Part shown: piece after piece, positions 32,438 through 40,828 of the stretch
Layout: the number at the start of each line of letters is the position of its first letter
How positions within the stretch are numbered: the stretch's first letter is position 1
Assembly: GCF_004211145.1 (NCBI RefSeq)
Contig: NZ_SEBS01000030.1
Location: 1-64,000 of the forward strand
Length of the DNA stretch: 64,000 nucleotides
Source of the DNA: Flavobacterium sp.
GTDB lineage: Bacteria; Bacteroidota; Bacteroidia; Flavobacteriales; Flavobacteriaceae
Direction: 5' to 3'
Position numbers and translations under genes: made by a program
Notes under the pieces: generated by a model
Databases searched by the model: none
What the model was told of the DNA's origin: nothing
The model's input: the letters and a program-made list of their open reading frames with translations, nothing else

Positions 32438-32601
32438 GTCCGCGACAGGGTTTATTATTGGTTTATTTTTATTGTTATTATTTATTTGGGAATGAGCGAC
32501 TTAAAACCGGTTTACGAGCGATCGCAAGGCGCGTTGTAATTGACTTTCGCCGTGTTCCGCATCAGAATGTAATACCGATAACAATTAAAAATAACGATAA
32601 A

Positions 32602-33174
32602 TCACCTATTCAAGAACGCCACGAGTTTCGAAATTGCGATGCCCCGATGGCTCATCGTGGCCTTTTCTTCCATCGGAATCTGCGCAAAAGTCAAGGTTTT
32701 TCCTACCGGCATAAAAATCGGGTCGTATCCGAATCCCTGATCGCCAAATTTATCGAACGTGATGTCGCCGCGGATTATGCCTTCAAACAAATGCTGTTCG
32801 CCGTTAAGATTCAGCGCGATTACGGTTTTGAACTGGGCGCCTCGGTTTTCGTTGCCTTCGAGTTCGCGCAACAGCTTATTCATGTTCGCATTCGCGTCTT
32901 TTTGTTCGCCCGCGTATCTGGCTGAAATTACTCCCGGAGCGCCGTTCAACGCATCGACTTCGAGGCCGGAATCGTCCGAAAAACAATCGAAACCATATTT
33001 TTCAGTCACATAATTCGCTTTGAGGATCGCGTTGCCTTCGATCGTATCGGCGGTTTCCGGAATGTCTTCGAAACAGCCGATATCTTCCAAACCCAGGAGC
33101 TCAATGTCGGGCGGAAGCATTTTTTTGATTTCGAGGATTTTGTTTTTGTTGGATGAGGCGAAGATGAGTTTCAT
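32602..33174 (-). CDS. RdgB/HAM1 family non-canonical purine NTP pyrophosphatase
   Basis: A 190-residue enzyme that hydrolyses dITP, ITP and XTP to monophosphates, keeping deaminated purines out of DNA and RNA. The signatures are LIFASSNKNKILEIKKMLP at the start, TIEGNAILKANYV, CFSDDSGLEVDALNGAPGV, SARYAGE, IRGDI, GFGYDPIFMP and MSHRGIAISKL. All family landmarks and the normal length are present. It sits just upstream of the helicase gene on the same strand with a 165-base gap. Downstream of its own start lies a GTTCAGG low-complexity run. Confidence 0.95.
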   Translation of the reverse strand: MKLIFASSNKNKILEIKKMLPPDIELLGLEDIGCFEDIPETADTIEGNAILKANYVTEKYGFDCFSDDSGLEVDALNGAPGVISARYAGEQKDANANMNKLLRELEGNENRGAQFKTVIALNLNGEQHLFEGIIRGDITFDKFGDQGFGYDPIFMPVGKTLTFAQIPMEEKATMSHRGIAISKLVAFLNR

Positions 33175-33387
33175 TTTTTTGGTTCAGGGTTCAGGGTTCA
33201 GGGTTTGGGCGTTGCGTCGGCTGGAAGGTTTTGAGTAAGAGGATGATTTTTTTAGCCGCCGCCGGGCTTTCCGTTCCAATCTTTTTGTCTGCTTAGACAA
33301 GCTCAGCATGACAAAAAGGATTTCCACTTCAATCCCTAACGCAACTACCGTCAATCAAAACCAACTCGCCAACGGAAGGCATTAATT

Positions 33388-33450
33388 CAAATCAACAAAT
33401 CAACAAATCAACAAATAAACGAATCAACAAATAAACAAACCAACAATCAA
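33388..33450 (+). repeat. CAACAAAT-type low-complexity run
   Basis: ATCAACAA is iterated about six times with single-base changes, just 3' of the desaturase gene. A matching run lies at 37290-37341. It is simple-sequence spacer with no evident function. Confidence 0.7.
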
Positions 33451-34547
33451 ATTTCTCCCGTAACCAAAATATTCTCCACATTCCCGCTATTCTTCAACAA
33501 CCTGAAATGCGACCTAACGGCTTTCGTAAAAGGGTAACACGTGTACGGCAAATCGTATTCCCGCGCGTATTTCTTGATTATCGGAGTGATTTTAGGATAG
33601 TATGTGTGAGCGACCGCCGGGAACAAGTGATGTGCGACGTGATGCGTAAAACCGCCGTAGATGAAATTCGCGATCGGGCTGTCGGCGCTGAAATCCTTGG
33701 TCACGAGCATTTGGTGTTCGGCCCAGGTCGTTGGCATTTTGCCGTCTTCAGGCGCGACCGGGAAATTCGCTTCTTCATCGACATGAGTCGAAACCAGCGC
33801 GATCACCGCAAGCAAGCTCGCCGAAACGTGCATGCAAATCCACGCTCCGAATATTATATACCAAGGTTGGCCAAGTAACAACATCGGAAGGAACAAAATA
33901 TAAAACAAATTGAACGCCTTCGCGATGAACATCTTGAAGATTTCCACCGTCGGAATTTTCGTAAGCTGCTTCACGTAGTTGTCTTTTCGTCCGAAGAAAT
34001 CCTTGAAATCACGAATATACAGCCAATTCAACGTGTAAAAAGGATAAATGAACCACATATAAATGTGCTGGTATTTGTGAAGGCTCAGCAACGGACTTGT
34101 CGGGAAAATCCTGATGATGTCGCTCTGCTTGATGTCGATGTCCCAATCGGGCACATTGGGCAACGGATGGTGCAACCCGATATGACGTTTCGCCCACAGC
34201 CAATTGTTCGTGCCGTATAATTCAAGCACATACATAAACATATGATTGTATTTCGGTTTGCTGAAAAGCGCGCCGTGGGCCGCATCGTGGAACGAATTGA
34301 TGAAGAGTATCGTCGTGGTAAGCCCAAGCAAAATATAAAAGCCGAAAAGCCACAACGTCGAATCCCCGAAAGCGATAATTCCCGCGTACAAACCAAAATA
34401 GAGCGCAACGAGCAAAAAAGCCTTTACGATATTATACCGCTGCATGCGTTTGTCGCTCAAGACAGTTTCTTCTACTTCGCGATGCAATTTCAGGTAGAAG
34501 TCGTCCGGTTTTGGTTTTTGGAAAACCGGCCGTTTTATTTTGTCCAT
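33447..34547 (-). CDS. membrane fatty acid desaturase
   Basis: A 366-residue integral membrane desaturase. Three His boxes are visible: HDAAHG (about 95), RHIGLHH (about 127) and HHVAHHLFP (about 308). Four or more hydrophobic segments surround them (VALYFGLYAGIIAFG, FGFYILLGLTTTILF, MWFIYPFYTLNWLY, ILFLPMLLLGQPWYIIFG). The layout matches the front-end/linoleoyl-CoA desaturase-like group found in Bacteroidota, without a cytochrome b5 domain. It introduces a double bond in acyl lipid chains, probably for membrane fluidity. Start 34547 (MDKIKRPVFQKP) is chosen; ATGs at 34568 and 34598 are in frame. It is divergent from the OmpW gene. Confidence 0.92.
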   Translation of the reverse strand: MDKIKRPVFQKPKPDDFYLKLHREVEETVLSDKRMQRYNIVKAFLLVALYFGLYAGIIAFGDSTLWLFGFYILLGLTTTILFINSFHDAAHGALFSKPKYNHMFMYVLELYGTNNWLWAKRHIGLHHPLPNVPDWDIDIKQSDIIRIFPTSPLLSLHKYQHIYMWFIYPFYTLNWLYIRDFKDFFGRKDNYVKQLTKIPTVEIFKMFIAKAFNLFYILFLPMLLLGQPWYIIFGAWICMHVSASLLAVIALVSTHVDEEANFPVAPEDGKMPTTWAEHQMLVTKDFSADSPIANFIYGGFTHHVAHHLFPAVAHTYYPKITPIIKKYAREYDLPYTCYPFTKAVRSHFRLLKNSGNVENILVTGEI

Positions 34548-34754
34548 TGTGTTGTGTTTTGTCAGCATAAAAATACGCTTAGCGTTCAACAACTGCAAAA
34601 ACTCTCTTGTTAAAAAAAGGTAAAAATTGCTTTCGGCCGTCTATTCCTAAATATGGAGCGGTAGCTGACATAAATGAATTACAAGCGACCACATCCTCAA
34701 AAAAAAAACAAAAGTTCTATGATTTTTATCACGATTCACGCTTTTTTAAACGAA

Positions 34755-34762
34755 TAATTTTG
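34755..34762 (+). promoter_or_regulatory. -7 box for OmpW-like gene
   Basis: TAATTTTG, an exact TAnnTTTG match, lies 25 bases before ATG 34787. It excludes the longer frame starting at 34607. Confidence 0.6.
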
Positions 34763-34786
34763 ACCTGTAATCATAAAACACCCATC

Positions 34787-35461
34787 ATGAAAAGAATGTT
34801 GCTTACGCTGTTGGCCATCGCTTCGATAAGTACGGTTTCAGCACAGGGAGAACAAAAGGAAACCTTGAAACACTGGCAGATCCGGCTTCGCGGCGTCGGC
34901 GTGATTCCCGATGAAAGCGCGAACATCGGCATTATCGGCGGCGACGTAAGGCTTTCGAATACCTTCATCCCTGAACTCGATTTCACGTATTTCTTCACGC
35001 GAAATTTCGCTGCGGAACTTATCCTCGGAACCACAAAACACAACGTGAACACCGTTTCGAGCGATATCTCGGCTGTCGGAGGCCCGACGTCGGCCAATGT
35101 CGATCTGGGAAGCGTGTATTTATTGCCGCCTACGTTGACGTTCCAATATCATTTTTATCCGACCGGGACCGTTTTCAAGCCCTACGTCGGAGCGGGCGTT
35201 AACTATACGATTTTTTACGGGATCGATGAAGGCGAAACGGTTCGCGATGTTTCGTACGACAACGCATTCGGGTTCGCGGCCCAGGTCGGGTTCGATCTTT
35301 TCGTGACCGACAACATTTTCATAAACGTCGACGCCAAGCAAATCTGGCTGGAAACCGATGTCGATGTCGATGCGTCGAACCTCGCGGCAGGTTTGTCGAT
35401 TCCTGCGAAGGTAAAGATCAACCCGCTGCTTTTAGGATTCGGGGTCGGAATGCGCTTCTGA
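34787..35461 (+). CDS. OmpW-family outer membrane protein
   Basis: A 224-residue outer membrane beta-barrel. The signal peptide is MKRMLLTLLAIASISTVSAQ. The mature start KHWQIRLRGVGVIPDESANI is the classic OmpW N-terminus. Later strands include ELDFTYFFTRNFAAELILGT, GSVYLLPPTLTFQYHFYPTG and KPYVGAGVNYTIFY, with a terminal strand PLLLGFGVGMRF ending in aromatic Phe. The family forms narrow 8-stranded channels for small hydrophobic compounds and often responds to stress. It has its own promoter at 34755 and terminator at 35489. Confidence 0.94.
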   Translation: MKRMLLTLLAIASISTVSAQGEQKETLKHWQIRLRGVGVIPDESANIGIIGGDVRLSNTFIPELDFTYFFTRNFAAELILGTTKHNVNTVSSDISAVGGPTSANVDLGSVYLLPPTLTFQYHFYPTGTVFKPYVGAGVNYTIFYGIDEGETVRDVSYDNAFGFAAQVGFDLFVTDNIFINVDAKQIWLETDVDVDASNLAAGLSIPAKVKINPLLLGFGVGMRF

Positions 35462-35488
35462 CCTGAAGTTTGGATTGTTGTGTTGAAG

Positions 35489-35509
35489 AGCGGCTCCGGC
35501 CGCTTTTTG
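35489..35509 (+). terminator. rho-independent terminator of OmpW-like gene
   Basis: AGCGGC and GCCGCT pair around a TCCG tetraloop, followed by TTTTT. It begins 27 bases after the stop. Confidence 0.75.
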
Positions 35510-35511
35510 AT

Positions 35512-35958
35512 TTAAATATTGAGAAGGAAATTTTCTTTGGAGAAACCAAGTCGTTGGCTCCAATCGGTTTTGAGGACGGTGTTGATGATCGTCTTTAATT
35601 TGTTGTAGTCGTTGGGTTTCTTGATGTAGAGATTCGCGCCTTTCCTGAACGTGGAATCGATGTCTTTCTCTGACGATGAAGTCGAGTACACGGCGATCTG
35701 TATCTCGCTGAAACGCTCGTCGGCACGGATTTCCTCGATACATTCGAAACCGCTTTTCATGGGCATATTCAGGTCGAGGAACAAAAGTCCGGGCGCGGAT
35801 TCGCACGAACGCAAATAGTCCATGAGTTGCGTCCCGTCCGAAAACATGAACAATTCTCCCGACATTTTCAATTCGGCGAACGCGTCGCTAAACACGCTGC
35901 GGTCGTCGGCGTCGTCGTCGGTCAATAAAATCCGGGTTGAAGGCTTGTTTGGCATCAT
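35512..35958 (-). CDS. single-domain response regulator
   Basis: A 148-residue receiver-only protein (the start may be the second ATG, 35955). RILLTDDDADDRSVF carries the acidic pocket, FLDLNMPMKSG the phosphorylated Asp, AVYSTSSSE the conserved Ser/Thr switch, and LYIKKPNDY the invariant Lys. No output domain follows. This resembles the Rcp1-like receivers that are common in Flavobacteria and often partner with a phytochrome or hybrid kinase elsewhere. No kinase gene is adjacent. Convergent with ompW, its stop lies just past that gene's terminator. Confidence 0.92.
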   Translation of the reverse strand: MMPNKPSTRILLTDDDADDRSVFSDAFAELKMSGELFMFSDGTQLMDYLRSCESAPGLLFLDLNMPMKSGFECIEEIRADERFSEIQIAVYSTSSSEKDIDSTFRKGANLYIKKPNDYNKLKTIINTVLKTDWSQRLGFSKENFLLNI

Positions 35959-36152
35959 GGCACGCGAGGTTTGACGCTTTCGGTGTGATCTGGCTACGAA
36001 AGATCCTGCAAAATCGTGATTGATAGGCGTAAATTTAGGGATAATATATTGCAGTTTGCCGAGTTATTGAAAATAAATTATCGATTAAGCCAATTCATTA
36101 TCAAATCGTTACGACAATTAGCCGTTATTGTTAAGTCGGCGATGGAAGCCAC

Positions 36153-36181
36153 AAAAAAGCCGACTTGTCAGGTCGGCTTTT
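36153..36181 (-). terminator. terminator between the T9SS type A gene and the response regulator gene
   Basis: AAGCCGAC and GTCGGCTT form an 8-bp stem with a 7-base loop. On the minus strand the stem runs straight into TTTTT, just after the stop of the 36202 gene. Confidence 0.75.
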
Positions 36182-36201
36182 ATATAAGTATTTTCTGAAA
36201 A

Positions 36202-37119
36202 TTACTGGACGACCAACTTGCGCGAAACGCCTTTGTCGGTCTTCACGATGTAGATTCCAGGTCGGAACGAACGCGCATCGATCGTAGACGTATTCTGTGC
36301 TTTCAACACCACTTTTCCAAGGATATCGTACACTTCGATGTTTTGAGGCTGGCTCAGGTTCACGATCTCGCTCTTCGTCGGATTCGGATACATCTTGAAG
36401 CTTTGCGGCTGGAATTGCGCAACGCCAAGCGACGATTGTGCGATAACGGTAACCATGTCGTAACGAACGGTTCCGCCAGCATATGTAGAAGTGGAACGCG
36501 CTGCGAGGTAATTTCCTGTACCTGGATCGAATTCGCTAACCACGCGAAACGCCGCGTTCGGATTGTCGTTCAATGCCGTGACCGCTTGAAGATTTACCGT
36601 GCGATCGTTATACCAAGTGTCGCCAGTTCCCGTAGCCGCCGGCGTGAACGTGAATTGTTGGGCGTCGACCCAAACAGGCGTAGTCGCGCTCGCATCGGTC
36701 GTGTATTGAACCTGGTATGTGTTAGCCGCCGTATTGCTCAGGCGCTGTTCGAATCGGAACGTGATTCCAACATAGTTCGTAGTGTTTACGTTGAACTGCA
36801 CGCCGCGTGATTTGTTTTCAGTTCCTGATGCGGGATAGGTCGTGGAGTTCCAGCCGAAGTTCGGCGGGCTTGTCGTCTCAGTCTCGGTCGTTCCTGCAGT
36901 CGTGTTTCCGTTTGCGAAAGTCGCGGTCGTTCCTCCGACCAGTGAAGCTGAAGCCTCGGGAACTAAAAGAATGCTCGTCGTCGGGGATATCGCGCCTCCG
37001 GGAACGGTTTCGGTCGTCTCGCCATTAAAATTCCACTGCGCGATCGTGATTTGGCCGAATGAGGTAGCCGAAATCAACAACGTCGCCAACAGCGTAAAAA
37101 AAGAGTAGTTTGTCTTCAT
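36202..37119 (-). CDS. T9SS type A-sorted secreted protein of unknown function
   Basis: A 305-residue exported protein. The signal peptide is MKTNYSFFTLLATLLISATSFGQ. The body (about 24-225) is a Thr/Asn-rich beta-sandwich starting ITIAQWNFNG, with TYQVQYTTDASATTPVWVDA and DNPNAAFRVVSEFDPGTG; this arrangement recurs in Bacteroidota exported proteins. The C-terminal ~75 residues (FKMYPNPTKSEIVNL, IEVYDILGKVVLK, FRPGIYIVKTDKG, SRKLVVQ) are a textbook type A T9SS sorting domain. The mature protein is exported across the outer membrane and probably attached to the surface. No enzymatic motif is apparent. Confidence 0.92.
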   Translation of the reverse strand: MKTNYSFFTLLATLLISATSFGQITIAQWNFNGETTETVPGGAISPTTSILLVPEASASLVGGTTATFANGNTTAGTTETETTSPPNFGWNSTTYPASGTENKSRGVQFNVNTTNYVGITFRFEQRLSNTAANTYQVQYTTDASATTPVWVDAQQFTFTPAATGTGDTWYNDRTVNLQAVTALNDNPNAAFRVVSEFDPGTGNYLAARSTSTYAGGTVRYDMVTVIAQSSLGVAQFQPQSFKMYPNPTKSEIVNLSQPQNIEVYDILGKVVLKAQNTSTIDARSFRPGIYIVKTDKGVSRKLVVQ

Positions 37120-37289
37120 ATCTGAATAGGTTTAAATTTCGTTACGAAACTATTGATTTTGTGTGAATTGATTCGCGTTTGCGGTAAAATTTAAATGTAT
37201 TTAACCTTATCTTAATGTTGGTGGGGAAGTGCTTGTGCTTAAGTGCTGAAGTGGTTAAGTTGGAAAACGCATTCGGAAGACAAGAACTC

Positions 37290-37341
37290 AAATCAACAAA
37301 TCAACAAATCAACAAATCAACACATAAAACAACTAACAAAC
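37290..37341 (+). repeat. CAACAAAT-type low-complexity run
   Basis: ATCAACAA is iterated about five times, nearly identical to the run at 33388. It lies in the leader region between the T9SS gene and the SPT-like gene. Confidence 0.7.
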
Positions 37342-37366
37342 AATTTTTCCGTTTACACTAAATGAT

Positions 37367-37374
37367 TATTTTTG
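37367..37374 (+). promoter_or_regulatory. -7 box for the SPT-like gene
   Basis: TATTTTTG followed by CACG matches TAnnTTTG. It overlaps an in-frame TTG at 37372, so translation must begin later, at ATG 37414. Confidence 0.6.
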
Positions 37375-37413
37375 CACGCGAACCCAAATCCGGTTCCATT
37401 TACTTCACTCATT

Positions 37414-38682
37414 ATGGTAAAAGATCTTTTCGAAAGAATCCAAAGCAATAAAGGCCCGCTGGGCAAATGGGCGTCACAGGCCGAAGGTTATTACGTATTC
37501 CCGAAACTCGAAGGAGATTTGGGCCCGCGCATGCAATTTCACGGCAAGGAAATCCTCAACTGGAGCATCAACGATTACCTCGGGCTTGCGAACCACCCTG
37601 AAGTCCGAAAGGCCGATGCCGACGCGGCGAAAGAATACGGAGCGGCTTACCCGATGGGAGCGCGCATGATGAGCGGCCACACGTCGGTCCACGAACAGTT
37701 GGAGAATGAATTGGCTGAATTCGTAGGTAAGGAATCGGCTTATTTGCTCAATTTCGGATATCAGGGCATGGTTTCAACAATCGATGCTTTGGTGACCAAA
37801 AACGACATTATCGTTTACGATGTCGATTCTCATGCTTGTATCATCGACGGCGTTCGTCTGCACATGGGCAAACGTTTCACATACAAACACAATGACATTG
37901 AAAGCATAGAAAAAAACCTTGGCCGCGCTACGAAAATGGCATTGGAAACAGGCGGTGGAATACTTTTGATCACCGAAGGCGTTTTTGGAATGCGTGGACA
38001 ACAAGGAAAACTTAAAGAAATCGTCGAACTTAAAAAGAAATACAATTTCAGGCTTTTGGTCGATGACGCACACGGTTTCGGAACACTTGGAAAAACAGGT
38101 GCCGGAGCAGGCGAGGAGCAAGGTTGCCAGGATCAGATCGACGTTTATTTCTCGACGTTCGCGAAATCGATGGCTTCGATCGGAGCATTTATCGCCGCCG
38201 ACAAAGACATCATCGATTATTTGAAATACAACTTGCGTTCGCAGATGTTCGCCAAAGCGCTTCCGATGATCCTGACCAAAGGCGCGTTGAAACGTTTGGA
38301 AATGTTGCGCACGATGCCTGAACTCAAAGACAAATTGTGGGAAAACGTGAACGCGTTGCAAAACGGTTTAAAGGAACACGGTTTCGACATCGGCGACACG
38401 AACACTTGCGTCACGCCGGTTTACCTCGAAGGTTCGATCCCTGAAGCGATGATGCTCGTGAACGACTTGCGCGAGAACTACAATATTTTCCTATCGATCG
38501 TCGTGTATCCGGTAATCCCGAAAGGCATCATCCTGTTGCGCATGATCCCGACGGCTTCGCACACGTTGGCCGACATCGAGGAAACATTGAAAGCGTTCGA
38601 TGCGATCCGCGAGAAATTGGTCAGCGGGAAATATTTGGAGTTGGCGCAGAAACATACGGTTGATGTTTCGGATGAACGTTGA
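37414..38682 (+). CDS. serine palmitoyltransferase-like PLP-dependent acyltransferase
   Basis: A 422-residue member of the alpha-oxoamine synthase family, which condenses an amino acid with an acyl-CoA. Landmarks are NDYLGLANHPEV, GMVSTIDALVTKNDIIVYDV, DSHACIIDG, LLVDDAHGFGTLG with the PLP-contacting Asp and His, and YFSTFAKSMASIGAFI with the Schiff-base Lys. In Bacteroidota the close homologs are serine palmitoyltransferase (sphingolipids) or the cysteate variant (sulfonolipid capnine); glycine C-acetyltransferase is also related. The N-terminal GYYVFPKLEGDLGPRMQFHGKE is typical of the SPT-like group. Cytosolic. A GNAT/YghO-like gene that could act later in the same lipid pathway lies 1 kb downstream on the other strand. 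Confidence 0.88.
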   Translation: MVKDLFERIQSNKGPLGKWASQAEGYYVFPKLEGDLGPRMQFHGKEILNWSINDYLGLANHPEVRKADADAAKEYGAAYPMGARMMSGHTSVHEQLENELAEFVGKESAYLLNFGYQGMVSTIDALVTKNDIIVYDVDSHACIIDGVRLHMGKRFTYKHNDIESIEKNLGRATKMALETGGGILLITEGVFGMRGQQGKLKEIVELKKKYNFRLLVDDAHGFGTLGKTGAGAGEEQGCQDQIDVYFSTFAKSMASIGAFIAADKDIIDYLKYNLRSQMFAKALPMILTKGALKRLEMLRTMPELKDKLWENVNALQNGLKEHGFDIGDTNTCVTPVYLEGSIPEAMMLVNDLRENYNIFLSIVVYPVIPKGIILLRMIPTASHTLADIEETLKAFDAIREKLVSGKYLELAQKHTVDVSDER

Positions 38683-38751
38683 TTGATTTAGATTTCAGAT
38701 TTTCAGATTTCAGATTTCAGATTTTCAGATTTTTAGAAATTAGGATTATAG

Positions 38752-38784
38752 AAACCGTTTCCGATTGGGAGCGGTTTTTTGTTT
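38752..38784 (+). terminator. rho-independent terminator of SPT-like gene
   Basis: AAACCGTTTCC and GGGAGCGGTTT pair over 11 bp (two G-U pairs) around GATT, followed by a T-rich run. It lies after a CAGATTT low-complexity stretch. Confidence 0.8.
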
Positions 38785-38845
38785 TTGTTAACCCGAGGAT
38801 TCTTTTTTTAGGCGTACTTTTAGGTAAATGACAAAATAGATAATC

Positions 38846-39322
38846 ATGAAAAACGCAATGATATTATTGATTTCGGCCGCGGGTTTGCTTTCGTGCAACA
38901 AGAAGTCTGAGGAAACCGCACAACCGGAACCACCAAAAATAGATTCGATTGTCGCATCGGATAAGGCGCTGTCCGACGTCGGGCAATGCTACGAATTCGT
39001 ACAGCAAAAAGATACGATTTCGCTTTCGTTCACGCAAAACGGCGCGGACGTTAACGGGAAGTTGCGATTCAAAAATTACGAAAAGGACAGCAGCAGCGGA
39101 CCGGTTACTGGTGTTTTTGCGGGCGATACGTTGAAGCTGACATATACGTTCCAGTCAGAAGGAATGGAATCGGTCCGTGATGTTTACCTTTTAAAAAGCG
39201 GGAATTCGTTGGTCATGGGAACGGGCGAAATGAAAGAGGAAAAAGGTAAGCAGGTTTTTTTGAATCCGAAAGCGTTGAAATATGATAAGTCTATCGTGCT
39301 TGTTAAGACGGCTTGTAAATAA
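38846..39322 (+). CDS. lipoprotein of unknown function
   Basis: A 158-residue lipoprotein: MKNAMILLISAAGLLSCNKK has a lipobox ending at Cys 17. A Pro/Glu-rich linker follows, then a beta-rich domain: CYEFVQQKDTISLSFTQNG, DVNGKLRFKNYEKDSSSG, GDTLKLTYTFQSEGMESVRD, VYLLKSGNSLVMGTGEM. The pattern suggests a small lipocalin-like or calycin-type barrel; I do not recognise a named family. It is expected at the periplasmic face of the inner or outer membrane. It stands alone. Confidence 0.85.
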   Translation: MKNAMILLISAAGLLSCNKKSEETAQPEPPKIDSIVASDKALSDVGQCYEFVQQKDTISLSFTQNGADVNGKLRFKNYEKDSSSGPVTGVFAGDTLKLTYTFQSEGMESVRDVYLLKSGNSLVMGTGEMKEEKGKQVFLNPKALKYDKSIVLVKTACK

Positions 39323-39459
39323 CTGTAGGCCGTAAGCTTTAGGCTGCAGTCGCGTTCGATTAAAATGTTTTCCTTCGAAGCTCGGTGTGAATGCGGTTGA
39401 ATAGGCTTGAACAATTTAGGAAATATTCGGAAGTTTTTAACCTATAGTATTTTATTTAA

Positions 39460-39530
39460 ACCATTAAGAGCATTAAGGTCATTAAGCGTAAAACCTAAAT
39501 GAACTTAATGCTCTTAATGTTCTTAATGGT
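39460..39530. repeat. A+T-rich intergenic palindrome, copy B
   Basis: Left arm ACCATTAAGAGCATTAAG and right arm CTTAATGTTCTTAATGGT pair almost perfectly, with further pairing inward (CATTAAG/CTTAATG). It belongs to the same motif family as the elements at 13158 and 50347. Confidence 0.75.
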
Positions 39531-39637
39531 GAAATTAAAAATTACTTGAGTGATCAAAAAAATTACTTGAACGATTAGATCGGTGGTTTTCAAACCACAA
39601 ACGAGAAAAATGAAGTTCCGATAATTCAGTTTTAAAA

Positions 39638-39702
39638 CCATTAAGAAGTTAAGCGTAATTAAGATAAAACTTAACTATTCTTAACTTCTTAACTTGTTAA
39701 AG
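39638..39702. repeat. A+T-rich intergenic palindrome, copy C
   Basis: CCATTAAGAAGTTAAGCG and CTTAACTTCTTAACTTG are imperfect reverse complements. It lies directly 3' of the GNAT-like gene, which ends at 39707. Together with copy B it fills most of the 384-base gap 39323-39706; no gene is seen there. Confidence 0.7.
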
Positions 39703-39706
39703 AATA

Positions 39707-40828
39707 TTACAAGTCCTTTATAAAAGTAGCGCGTCTTTTCGTAACCGGCGAATTAAAGAATTTCCAAAGGTTGTGGATCGAATGGTTTTCCTCAAGTTCA
39801 GGCGTTCGAACACAATATTTGATGCCATTGTCGCGGAACGACCGGAAATATTCCGCCATGATAATCGCCGTCAAACCTTTGTTCTGCCACTCGGGATCGA
39901 CGCCGATGAGATAAAACAACACTTCATCGGTGTGTTTTTTTGCCCACCACAAACGCAGCCAACCGAACGGGAACAACTTTCCGTCCGAATCCTTGAGCGC
40001 TTTGGTCATCGACGGCATGCAGATGCTGAACGCGATGAGTTTTCCGTCTTTGTCCTCAATGAATTTAAGGAACTCAGGGTTGACCAAGTCGATGTATTTG
40101 TCTTTGAAGAATTGCTTCTGCCGGTCCGAAATTCCAACGAATGATGTGAGTTTCGCATACGCGTCGTTGAACAGGTCGAACATCGGGTTGATGAACGGCA
40201 GGACTTCGGCGATCGTCGTCGGATTATAGACTTTAAGATTGTAACGTCGTCGGATCAACGGATCGGCTTTTACGTATGGCGCGACCTGTTCCTCGTTCGG
40301 GAAAATAAATCGGCTCTCGACAAATTCCTTTTCCTTCGTGAAACCGAGTTGCTTGAAATGGTCGATGTAATATTCGTGGTTGTACCAAGTGATCATCGTG
40401 CTCATCTGGTCGAAACCGTAAATGAGCGCGCCGACCTTGTCGAGATTCGAGAATCCCATCGGGCCTTCGATGTTGTCGAGGTTGTTCTTCCTGCCGAGTT
40501 CTTCGACGATCGCCAACAATGCTTTCGTGACCTCGATATCGTCGATCACGTCGAACCAGCCGAAACGCACTTTCTTCTTCGAAAGATCGTTGATTTCGTT
40601 CCAGTTGATGATCGCCGCGACGCGTCCAACGGCTTTTCCATCGCGATACGCCATGTAAAAATAGGCTTCGGCATATTCGAAGACCGGATTGACTTCCTTG
40701 TTGAACGACATGAGTTCCTCGGCGATGAGCGGCGGAACCCAATATGGATTTTTTTTGTAGATCGAAAATGGAAATTCGATGAATTCGGTCAGTTCCTTTT
40801 TCGTTTTTTTCTCTTGAATGCTGATCAT
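39707..40828 (-). CDS. GNAT-superfamily protein, YghO-like (possible ceramide synthase-type acyltransferase)
   Basis: A 373-residue cytosolic protein. The N-terminal IEFPFSIYKKNPYWVPPLIAEE and the conserved block EGPMGFSNLDKVGALIYGFD are characteristic of YghO-like proteins. The C-terminal half carries a GNAT core: YLIGVDPEWQNKGLTAIIMAEY, with the acetyl-CoA-type loop, then YCVRTPELEENHSIHNLWKFF. Bacterial ceramide synthase belongs, as I recall, to the same broad superfamily, and an SPT-like gene lies nearby, so N-acylation of a sphingoid base is a reasonable hypothesis, though unproven. Its start overlaps the stop of the upstream outer membrane protein gene (TAATG), so the pair is translationally coupled. 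Confidence 0.8.
   Translation of the reverse strand: MISIQEKKTKKELTEFIEFPFSIYKKNPYWVPPLIAEELMSFNKEVNPVFEYAEAYFYMAYRDGKAVGRVAAIINWNEINDLSKKKVRFGWFDVIDDIEVTKALLAIVEELGRKNNLDNIEGPMGFSNLDKVGALIYGFDQMSTMITWYNHEYYIDHFKQLGFTKEKEFVESRFIFPNEEQVAPYVKADPLIRRRYNLKVYNPTTIAEVLPFINPMFDLFNDAYAKLTSFVGISDRQKQFFKDKYIDLVNPEFLKFIEDKDGKLIAFSICMPSMTKALKDSDGKLFPFGWLRLWWAKKHTDEVLFYLIGVDPEWQNKGLTAIIMAEYFRSFRDNGIKYCVRTPELEENHSIHNLWKFFNSPVTKRRATFIKDL

Noticed and set aside
34607..34786. Extended OmpW frame starting at 34607
   Set aside because: The promoter -7 box is at 34755 and a perfect signal peptide begins at 34787.
36016..36198. 60-codon plus-strand frame before the T9SS type A terminator
   Set aside because: It runs through the terminator hairpin and shows no domain or start context.
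38690..38740. CAGATTT repeats as a possible CRISPR or regulatory array
   Set aside because: The units are 7-9 bases with no spacers; this is simple-sequence spacer like those at 33388 and 37290.
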